Origin: JANWKA01 sp035533815
GTDB taxonomy: Bacteria > Bacteroidota > Bacteroidia > Chitinophagales > Chitinophagaceae
Assembly: GCA_035533815.1 (NCBI GenBank)
Contig: DATLTB010000120.1
Location: 1 to 11,880 of the forward strand
Reading direction: 5' to 3'
Length of the DNA stretch: 11,880 nt
Shown: one piece after another, positions 6,657-11,880 of the stretch
Layout: each line of letters begins with the position of its first letter
Position numbering within the stretch: the stretch's first letter is position 1
The notes under the pieces: model-generated
The model's database searches: none
The model's input: the letters and a program-made list of their open reading frames with translations, nothing else
What the model was told of the DNA's origin: nothing
Made by a program: the position numbers and the translations under genes

Positions 6657-7412
6657 ATGGGTAAGCTGAAAAAATCACTGGGCCAACATTTCCTAATCGA
6701 CGATAATGTGAGCAGAAAAATTGTACAGGCCCTTCCTGTTTATGCAGGCATGCAACTCCTGGAAGTGGGCCCAGGTGGAGGTGCCCTGACCGTTCACCTT
6801 CTTGGGCTGGAGGGGATTCATTTCCGGGCCGTGGAGATTGACTGCGCGCAGGCTTCCCTGCTGGAAGAAAAATTTCCCATCCTCAGGGATCATATTATCC
6901 GGGAAGATATCCTGAAATGCCCGGTACCCTTTAACGGCTCTTTTTCCGTGATCGGCAATTTCCCCTTTAACATATCATCCCAGATCCTTTTCCGACTGCT
7001 GGACTGGAAGAGCCAGGTGGATACCGTGGTAGGAATGTTCCAGAAGGAAGTGGCGCAGCGCATAGCTTCCACCGGTAAAAGCAAGGCCTATGGCATCATG
7101 AGTGTGCTTATCCAGGCCTTCTTTGATGTGGAATATCTGTTTGAGGTGAATGAACAATGCTTCATGCCGCCTCCCAAGGTCAGGTCCGCTGTCCTCAGGC
7201 TGAAGCGAAACTCCACTTCATTCAGTATTCAGGATGAACGGCAGTTCTTCACCCTGGTGAAGACTTCCTTCGGTCAACGCCGCAAGACCCTGCGTAATCC
7301 CACAGGTAAATTATTTGACCAATTAACATTAAGGGAAGATATCTTCAGCCGCAGGGCGGAAGAACTTACTGTTCAGGAATTTTCGGATCTATCCAAACGC
7401 ATGACCTCATGA
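6657..7412 (+). CDS. rsmA: 16S rRNA dimethyladenosine transferase RsmA (KsgA)
   Basis: A 251-residue S-adenosylmethionine-dependent methyltransferase that dimethylates two adjacent adenines in the 3' terminal helix of 16S rRNA during small-subunit maturation. Motifs in order are the N-terminal KKSLGQHFL (5-13), the SAM-binding EVGPGGGALT (36-45), acidic Glu60 at the end of strand 2 (AVEID), EDIL near 83-86, the catalytic GNFPFNIS (100-107), a Phe-Pro-rich FMPPPKVRS (169-177), and a C-terminal helical domain with FGQRRKTLRN (205-214). The catalytic tetrad is usually NLPY or NFPY; here it is NFPF, a conservative Tyr-to-Phe change at residue 104. I chose ATG 6657 over the in-frame TTG at 6633 because the protein then begins as family members do and the TTG overlaps the promoter -7 box. 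Its stop overlaps the next gene's ATG (ATGA at 7409). Confidence 0.96.
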   Translation: MGKLKKSLGQHFLIDDNVSRKIVQALPVYAGMQLLEVGPGGGALTVHLLGLEGIHFRAVEIDCAQASLLEEKFPILRDHIIREDILKCPVPFNGSFSVIGNFPFNISSQILFRLLDWKSQVDTVVGMFQKEVAQRIASTGKSKAYGIMSVLIQAFFDVEYLFEVNEQCFMPPPKVRSAVLRLKRNSTSFSIQDERQFFTLVKTSFGQRRKTLRNPTGKLFDQLTLREDIFSRRAEELTVQEFSDLSKRMTS

Positions 7413-8392
7413 ACGACAACCTGAAAAAAGTGCTGATCACAGCGCGGGTGCATCCCTATCTGGTGGATACGCTGACAGAAAAAGGCTACCAGGTGCTTTA
7501 TCAGCCCGCCATAAGCTATGATGAACTGTATCATATCATTCATGGATGCATTGGGCTGGTCGTCACTACCAGGCTGAACATTGACTCCCATATCCTGGAC
7601 AATGCAAACCAGCTCCAATGGGTGGCCCGGCTGGGTTCCGGGATGGAAATGATTGATGTGGATTATGCGGCCCGCCATGGGATCCGCTGTGTCAGCAGCC
7701 CGGAAGGCAATTGCGATGCTGTAGGGGAACAAGCGATAGGCATGCTGCTTTGCGTATATGACAATATCCTGAAAAGCAACCTGGAACTCAGGGAAGGGGT
7801 ATGGGAAAGGGAAAGGAACCGGGGATTTGAGATCCGGGATAAAACAATCGGTATTATCGGATATGGATTTACCGGAACGGCCTTTGCCCGAAAGCTATCC
7901 GGATTTGACTGCCAGATCCTGGCTTATGACAAATACCGCAAAGGGTATGGACATGAAGGGGTGAAGGAAGCCCCGATGGAAGAGATCTTCCGAAAAGCGG
8001 ATGTGGTCAGCCTGCACGTTCCGCTCACAGTTGAAACCACCCATATGGTCAATACCGCTTTCCTGCAATCTTTCACCGGGTCTGTTTTTCTGATCAATAC
8101 TTCCCGGGGGCAGGTCATCCATACACCAGATCTGGTGGAGGGCCTGAAATCAGGAAAGGTTGCCGGTGCCTGCCTGGACGTGTTGGAGAATGAACGCCCG
8201 GAAACGATGGATAAGGAGGAAAAAATCCAGTTTGAGTATTTATTGCATGCTGAAAATGTACTGATTACCCCGCATATTGCCGGATATACCCATGAAGCTT
8301 CCTTTAAAATGGCCCTGGTCGTGCTGCGCAAACTGGGTATCCTGGAACAGGAAGGCACCCCCCATATCCGGGGCTATAACCTGAGCAGGTGA
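7409..8392 (+). CDS. D-isomer-specific 2-hydroxyacid dehydrogenase (SerA-like)
   Basis: A 327-residue NAD(P)-dependent oxidoreductase of the D-2-hydroxyacid dehydrogenase superfamily. Substrate-loop residues LGSGMEMID lie at 75-83. The Rossmann motif GYGFTG is at 151-156, followed by Asp174 (LAYDKY), which suggests preference for NAD over NADP. The catalytic triad is complete: Arg233 (NTSRG), Glu262 (LDVLENE) and His289 (TPHIAGYT). The segment between Glu262 and His289 is about nine residues longer than in many relatives. There is no ACT or other regulatory domain, so it is shorter than the serine-pathway SerA of E. coli. Phosphoglycerate, glycerate, glyoxylate or another 2-oxoacid could be the substrate; sequence alone does not decide. 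Its ATG overlaps the rsmA stop, implying translational coupling. A terminator-like hairpin follows. Confidence 0.92.
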   Translation: MNDNLKKVLITARVHPYLVDTLTEKGYQVLYQPAISYDELYHIIHGCIGLVVTTRLNIDSHILDNANQLQWVARLGSGMEMIDVDYAARHGIRCVSSPEGNCDAVGEQAIGMLLCVYDNILKSNLELREGVWERERNRGFEIRDKTIGIIGYGFTGTAFARKLSGFDCQILAYDKYRKGYGHEGVKEAPMEEIFRKADVVSLHVPLTVETTHMVNTAFLQSFTGSVFLINTSRGQVIHTPDLVEGLKSGKVAGACLDVLENERPETMDKEEKIQFEYLLHAENVLITPHIAGYTHEASFKMALVVLRKLGILEQEGTPHIRGYNLSR

Positions 8393-8428
8393 TAACCGGT
8401 AGACCCTGGTTTTGAAATATTTTTTTAT

Positions 8429-8436
8429 TATCTTTG
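8429..8436 (+). promoter_or_regulatory. Candidate greA -7 box
   Basis: TATCTTTG matches TAnnTTTG exactly and lies 90 nt upstream of the greA ATG. TTTTG at 8410-8414 is only 14 bp away, shorter than the usual spacer, so no good -33 box is identified. Transcription would start near 8441-8444, exactly where the hairpin at 8444-8471 begins. Confidence 0.5.
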
Positions 8437-8443
8437 AATATAA

Positions 8444-8481
8444 CAACGCTTCTGTACTCACGGAGGCGTTGATTTTTTTTT
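8444..8481 (+). terminator. Hairpin plus T9 tract in the greA leader
   Basis: CAACGCTTCTG (8444-8454) pairs with CGGAGGCGTTG (8461-8471) in an 11-bp stem that includes two G-U pairs, with a six-base loop. One A follows, then nine T residues at 8473-8481. This is an intrinsic terminator shape on the plus strand. It may end rsmA-dehydrogenase transcripts, and because a -7 box lies just upstream it may also attenuate greA transcription. Confidence 0.85.
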
Positions 8482-8525
8482 CCCGAACGGAGCCAGGCAG
8501 CTGATCATCCTTTTAAAATTCTGCT

Positions 8526-8999
8526 ATGGGAGAAATAAATTATGTAACCAAAGAGACCCTGGATCAGATGAGGGAGGAACTCAGCAAGTTAAGGACCAGG
8601 GGCAGGGCGGAAATTGCCAGGGCGATAGCTGAAGCCCGGGAAAAAGGCGATTTGCGTGAAAATGCAGAATATGATGCCGCCAAGGATGCTCAGGGTCATC
8701 ATGAGGCAAGGATCGCCCAGCTGGAGACAGCCATTATCACCGCCCGGATTATAGACACCAAGGATATTGATACCTCTAAAGTCTCAATCCTATCCAGCGC
8801 GAAGATCAAGAACCTGGCTACCGGCAAATCCATTATATACAAAATCGTCTCCGAAAAGGAAGCTGACCTGCGGGCAGGCAAAATTTCTGTCACTTCTCCG
8901 ATAGGAAGGGGGCTGCTGGGCAAGAAAGTCGGGGAGACCGCTGAAGTTCAGGCTCCCAACGGCCTGGTCCGTTTCCTGATAGAGGAAATAACCGCCTGA
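8526..8999 (+). CDS. greA: Transcription elongation factor GreA
   Basis: A 157-residue factor that enters the RNA polymerase secondary channel and stimulates cleavage of backtracked RNA. Residues about 8-78 form the antiparallel coiled coil. Its tip carries EKGDLRENAEYDAAK, with the acidic pair Asp42 and Glu45 corresponding to E. coli Asp41 and Glu44, which coordinate the catalytic magnesium. Residues about 80-157 are the FKBP-like C-terminal domain, including SPIGRGLLGKKVGE and the closing strand RFLIEEI. Length and motif spacing are normal for the family. The ATG at 8526 is the natural start (MGEINYVTKE). A leader of about 80 nt containing a terminator-like hairpin precedes it, and the HIT protein gene follows after 25 nt, probably in the same transcript. 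Confidence 0.97.
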   Translation: MGEINYVTKETLDQMREELSKLRTRGRAEIARAIAEAREKGDLRENAEYDAAKDAQGHHEARIAQLETAIITARIIDTKDIDTSKVSILSSAKIKNLATGKSIIYKIVSEKEADLRAGKISVTSPIGRGLLGKKVGETAEVQAPNGLVRFLIEEITA

Positions 9000-9024
9000 A
9001 TTACAGGAACGCAATTACACTGTC

Positions 9025-9414
9025 ATGACTATATTTTCTCAGATCATCCGGGGGGAGATCCCCGGTTACCGGATAGCGGAAGATAGCCACTTTTATGCTT
9101 TCCTGGATATTTTCCCCCTCGTCAGGGGACATGTGCTGGTGGTTCCTAAAATCGAAGTGGATCTGTTCTTTGACCTGGATGATATGTACCTGGAAAACAT
9201 CCTGGTTTTCGCCCGCCCCATTGCCCGGGCCATCCAACGGGCCTTCCCCTGCAACCGGGTCGGGTTAAGTGTGATTGGCATCGAAGTGCCGCATGCCCAT
9301 CTACACCTGATCCCGATTAATTCCGCAGATGACCTGAACTTCACCCGTCCTAAATTAAAACTCCCCCCAGCCGAACTGCAGGAAATCCAGCAAAACATCC
9401 TTTCCTTCCTTTGA
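9025..9414 (+). CDS. HIT family nucleotide hydrolase
   Basis: A 129-residue histidine-triad protein. The N-terminal part starts as in Hint/PKCI-type proteins (TIFSQIIRGEIPGYRIAED), followed by FYAFLDIFPLVRGHVLVVPK at about 23-42. The signature H-x-H-x-H-x-x is His90-Ala-His92-Leu-His94-Leu-Ile, and His92 should be the nucleophile that attacks the alpha-phosphate of nucleotide substrates such as AMP conjugates. The N-terminal Cys residues that bind zinc in some HIT proteins are absent, so it resembles the non-zinc branch. The natural substrate is not predictable. It follows greA by 25 nt and ends 7 nt from the convergent response-regulator gene, with no clear terminator between them, so the two transcripts probably overlap. 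Confidence 0.94.
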   Translation: MTIFSQIIRGEIPGYRIAEDSHFYAFLDIFPLVRGHVLVVPKIEVDLFFDLDDMYLENILVFARPIARAIQRAFPCNRVGLSVIGIEVPHAHLHLIPINSADDLNFTRPKLKLPPAELQEIQQNILSFL

Positions 9415-9421
9415 GCGGGAT

Positions 9422-10114
9422 TCAGGTCATATTGAATTTGAAACCTACCCCATGGATAGTCTCCAGGTCGATCTCAGGTTCTGACCGGAGCCGCTTCCTC
9501 AATTTGGTGATGAACACATCCAGGCTCCTGCCCAGGAAATAATCCTCTTTGCCCCATACTTCCCGCAGGATATCTTCCCGCCTCAGGATCTTATTGGCAT
9601 GTTCGCAAAAGAATTTCAGGAGCTCGGCTTCCTTCTGAGTCAGGTTGTTCGGAGGGCCTTCCGGGCCGATGAGGACCATCTCACTATAATCGAAGCACAG
9701 ATCACCGAGGTTGAACCGGGCATGCTGCGCTGGCTGCAGGGGTTTGCTGCGCCGGAGAAACACCTCGATGCGGAAACATAATTCCTGCATGCTGAAGGGC
9801 TTGGTGATATAATCATCTGCCCCAGACCGGAAACCCACCGCCTTTTCCTCTTCCCCGGAGCTTGCTGTCAGGATCAGCAGGGGGATATCCTTGTTTTTAT
9901 TACGGATCTGGTGCAGCAGGGTAAAGCCGTCTTTTTTAGGCAGGACCAGGTCCAGCAGCACCAGGTCAAAGGTTTTTTTTTGGAAGTACTGCCATCCCCT
10001 CTCCCCATCCGTACAATGAAGCACTTCATATCCAGCATGTCTGAGGCTGTCCATGATCACCTGACCCAGGCCTTCATCATCTTCCACCAGTAAGATCCGG
10101 GCTTTGTATTCCAT
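9422..10114 (-). CDS. OmpR/PhoB-family response regulator
   Basis: A 230-residue two-component transcription factor. The receiver domain (residues about 5-118) has the acidic pocket EDD at 11-13, phospho-acceptor Asp55 (LVLLDLVLP), the switch Thr83 (LILTAS) and Lys105 (YITKPF), so all key residues are present. The C-terminal winged helix (about 135-228) contains LTQKEAELLKFF, then the recognition region RSLDVFITKLRKRL, and ends with the wing IHGVGFKF, as in PhoB/OmpR proteins. It resembles RprY-type regulators of Bacteroidota, but the target genes are unknown. No sensor kinase gene lies beside it in this window, so its partner must be elsewhere. It is downstream of ruvC on the same strand with a 79-nt gap. 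No good promoter box is visible there; TATATTTA at 10161-10154 is one base off the -7 consensus. Confidence 0.95.
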   Translation of the reverse strand: MEYKARILLVEDDEGLGQVIMDSLRHAGYEVLHCTDGERGWQYFQKKTFDLVLLDLVLPKKDGFTLLHQIRNKNKDIPLLILTASSGEEEKAVGFRSGADDYITKPFSMQELCFRIEVFLRRSKPLQPAQHARFNLGDLCFDYSEMVLIGPEGPPNNLTQKEAELLKFFCEHANKILRREDILREVWGKEDYFLGRSLDVFITKLRKRLRSEPEIDLETIHGVGFKFNMT

Positions 10115-10193
10115 AAGGCAGGCAAGTGAGGGTAACTGTCGCAGAAATTAACCTAAATATACGGCCTTTGGCCTGGACAGGACTGCGGACTGG

Positions 10194-10769
10194 TCAGGGA
10201 CGGGGAAATCCGGATACTTTATCCGGGTTTTTCCGGACATAATCCTCCCAGCTCCGGAGTCCTGATTTGGGTAAGCTAAGTCCCGGTTTTTGCTGGAAGA
10301 AATGACATACCGCCACGGCTACAGCATCCGTGGCGTCAAAATATTCCGGGCGCTCCTGGAAAGAAAGTATTCTTTGAAGCATCAGCCAGACCTGTTCTTT
10401 GCTGGCATTCCCATTACCGGCAACCGATTGTTTTACTTTTCGGGGTGAATACTCACAAACCCCGATACCTGCCTGCATAGCTGAGGCTATTGCAACCCCC
10501 TGAGCGCGCCCAAGCTTCAGCATGCTTTGCACATTTTTCCCGAAAAATGGAGCTTCCACGGCAAAGTCAACCGGCTTGTACTGCCCGATTAGGGCGGTTA
10601 TCTTTTCATGAATGAGGCGGAGCCGCTGGTAAGTGTCCCGGTGGGCTGCTAATTTAAGTACCCCCATGTCCAGCAATACAGCCTGGCTACCGCACACTTT
10701 GATCATGCCGAATCCCATGACCACCGTACCGGGATCAATGCCTAGAATGATATGGTTCGGGCTTTCCAA
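10194..10769 (-). CDS. ruvC: Holliday junction resolvase RuvC, TTG start
   Basis: A 191-residue endonuclease that resolves four-way DNA junctions in recombination and repair, acting with RuvAB. The four catalytic acids are present: Asp12 (GIDPGT), Glu72 (VEAPFFG), and Asp145 and Asp148 (FDATDAVAVAVCH). The DNA-contact loop FFGKNVQSMLKLGRAQG (75-91) and SPRKVKQSVAGNGNASKEQV (108-127) are typical. The reading frame has no ATG at the start: the first suitable codon is TTG at 10769-10767, which puts the family start (ILGIDPGT) at residue 8. An in-frame TGA lies 30 nt upstream, and the only other candidate before it is a CTG at 10787. About 16 residues beyond the core form a basic C-terminal tail. 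It is divergent from the membrane-protein gene at 10859. Confidence 0.95.
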   Translation of the reverse strand: MESPNHIILGIDPGTVVMGFGMIKVCGSQAVLLDMGVLKLAAHRDTYQRLRLIHEKITALIGQYKPVDFAVEAPFFGKNVQSMLKLGRAQGVAIASAMQAGIGVCEYSPRKVKQSVAGNGNASKEQVWLMLQRILSFQERPEYFDATDAVAVAVCHFFQQKPGLSLPKSGLRSWEDYVRKNPDKVSGFPRP

Positions 10770-10812
10770 GGAAGTGGGTTTTAGCAGGGTGCCGGATCAG
10801 CAAGGTAGGTGT

Positions 10813-10843
10813 TTTGCAGGATCATGATATTCCTGTAGGTTTG
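10813..10843 (+). promoter_or_regulatory. Promoter for the flippase-like membrane gene
   Basis: TTTG at 10813-10816 (in TTTTG) and TAGGTTTG at 10836-10843 match the Bacteroidota -33 and -7 boxes with a 19-bp spacer. The expected transcript start is near 10848-10851, leaving only about 8-11 nt before the CTG proposed as start codon at 10859. A small inverted repeat, CAGGA at 10817-10821 and TCCTG at 10831-10835, lies between the two boxes and could be an operator. Confidence 0.7.
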
Positions 10844-10858
10844 TGAAAACCCCCTGAT

Positions 10859-11848
10859 CTGAACAAAACTACCAAAATAATTTTCAATTACCTGATCAGC
10901 ATCGGGCTATTTCTCTGGCTTTCCTTTTCCATTTATCACCAGATCCGTAATCAACAAAACCTGCAGGCTTCCGTGAAAGGGCTGAAGGTATTACTGGACA
11001 GCGGTCACCTGGCCGGTCTGCTTGCCGTTATTTTATTGATGCCCATCAACTGGGGCCTGGAAGCCCGTAAATGGCAGATTCTCGTGGATCCCCTGGAAAA
11101 GATATCGCTGAGCCGCTCCTTTTTTGCCATTCTTTCGGGGCTTTCCCTGGCTGTGATCACCCCTAACAGGATCGGGGAATACGGAGGGAGGATCCTTTAT
11201 CTGAAACGGATGAACAAACTCCGGGCCATTTCCGTTACGGTGATCGGTAGTTTCAGCCAGCTGATCATCACCATCCTCTGCGGAATAGGCGGTCTGGTCT
11301 ATTATATCCTGCATTTGGGGGCTATCCAGGGGAATATCCTTTTTTCCACCGCCCTCTGGCAGAAATTTTCCCTGGGGCTGCTGGCCATTCTTACCGCAGG
11401 CCTGGTTATTTTATACTTCAGGCTCGACCTGATCGTTAATCTGTTTAGCAAGGTGAAACTCCTGAGTCGCCTGAAGACCTTTATACTGATACTCGGCCGG
11501 TTTTCTCCCAGAGAACTGGGAAAGCTGCTGCTGCTTTCCTTTGGACGTTACCTCCTGTTCTCGGTCCAATACCTGTTCTTGCTGCAGTTGTCCGGGGTTG
11601 GGCTGATCTGGTGGCAGGGTTTACTGATGATCAGCCTTATTTTCCTGATCATGGCGATAATACCCACCATTGCGCTGGCGGAAGTGATGATCCGGGGTGA
11701 AGTGAGCCTGTTTTTCCTGGGAATGCTGAGTGGAAACAAGCTGGGGATTATCACGGCTACAGTTGGCATTTGGTTTATTAATTTAATTTTGCCGGCAATT
11801 ATCGGAAGCCTGCTTTTGCTCCGGATACAGGTTTTCAACGATAAATAA
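10859..11848 (+). CDS. Lysylphosphatidylglycerol synthase/flippase-like membrane protein, probable CTG start
   Basis: A polytopic inner-membrane protein of about 329 residues, resembling the lysylphosphatidylglycerol synthase transmembrane region (UPF0104, flippase-like domain). Members are thought to move or modify lipids; no soluble aminoacyl-transferase domain is present, so lysyl transfer is not expected. The signature regions ARKWQ (about 69-73) and TPNRIGEYGGRILYL (about 101-115) are clear, followed by GSFSQLIIT and several further helices. The first conventional start codon is GTG 10973, but the frame is open upstream and encodes NKTTKIIFNYLISIGLFLW, which is a family-like first membrane helix. 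The frame stays open back to a TGA at 10844-10846, and the only start-like codon in the right place is CTG at 10859, just after the promoter. The start is therefore inferred. It ends 6 nt before the next gene. Confidence 0.85.
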   Translation: MNKTTKIIFNYLISIGLFLWLSFSIYHQIRNQQNLQASVKGLKVLLDSGHLAGLLAVILLMPINWGLEARKWQILVDPLEKISLSRSFFAILSGLSLAVITPNRIGEYGGRILYLKRMNKLRAISVTVIGSFSQLIITILCGIGGLVYYILHLGAIQGNILFSTALWQKFSLGLLAILTAGLVILYFRLDLIVNLFSKVKLLSRLKTFILILGRFSPRELGKLLLLSFGRYLLFSVQYLFLLQLSGVGLIWWQGLLMISLIFLIMAIIPTIALAEVMIRGEVSLFFLGMLSGNKLGIITATVGIWFINLILPAIIGSLLLLRIQVFNDK

Positions 11849-11854
11849 CTGATC

Positions 11855-11880
11855 ATGAGAAAGGGGCTTCTACTTATGGC
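11855..11880 (+). CDS. Start of a further gene, cut by the window edge
   Basis: An ATG at 11855, 6 nt after the stop of the membrane gene, begins MRKGLLLM, which has the basic-then-hydrophobic look of a signal peptide or lipoprotein leader. Only eight codons are visible, so nothing can be said about function. The tight spacing suggests one operon with the upstream gene. Confidence 0.45.

Noticed and set aside
10163..10173. GGCC-TTT-GGCC mini palindrome between ruvC and the response regulator gene
   Set aside because: The stem is only 4 bp and no T-run follows on the minus strand, so it is not a credible terminator or clear operator.

Overview
The window looks like chromosomal core sequence from a member of the Bacteroidota, most likely the Chitinophagales/Sphingobacteriia side. 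The reasons are a cargo protein with a type IX secretion (T9SS) C-terminal sorting domain, a TonB-dependent receptor with an N-terminal carboxypeptidase-like domain, several exact matches to the Bacteroidota -7 promoter box (TAnnTTTG, often with a TTG-type -33 box 19-21 bp upstream), weak or absent Shine-Dalgarno sequences, and moderate GC. The family-level placement is inference. I see no insertion sequence, prophage, CRISPR array, tRNA or rRNA.

Layout. Positions 2-1078 hold the 3' part of a secreted T9SS cargo protein, closed by a 28-bp perfectly palindromic terminator (1105-1140). A promoter at 1158-1188, almost touching the next ATG, opens a five-gene same-strand run (1193-5472). It encodes a four-helix membrane protein, a TonB-dependent outer-membrane receptor, an exported TPR-like protein, a six-helix membrane protein, and a small winged-helix regulator whose start overlaps the preceding stop. 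This looks like an envelope uptake or sensing module of unknown substrate that carries its own regulator, and it is the best candidate for an undescribed system here.

The next block is housekeeping. pdxA (vitamin B6 synthesis, minus strand) and rsmA (16S rRNA dimethyladenosine methyltransferase, plus strand) diverge from a compact intergenic region with facing promoters and nested inverted repeats. rsmA is translationally coupled to a 2-hydroxyacid dehydrogenase of unknown substrate. A -7 box and then a strong hairpin with nine T residues precede greA, which is followed by a HIT-family nucleotide hydrolase. Two minus-strand genes follow, ruvC and an OmpR-type response regulator with no kinase beside it.

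The last complete gene encodes a membrane protein of the lysylphosphatidylglycerol synthase/flippase-like family. Its reading frame and a well-spaced promoter point to an unusual CTG start at 10859, well upstream of the first conventional start codon. A further gene probably begins at 11855 and runs off the window.
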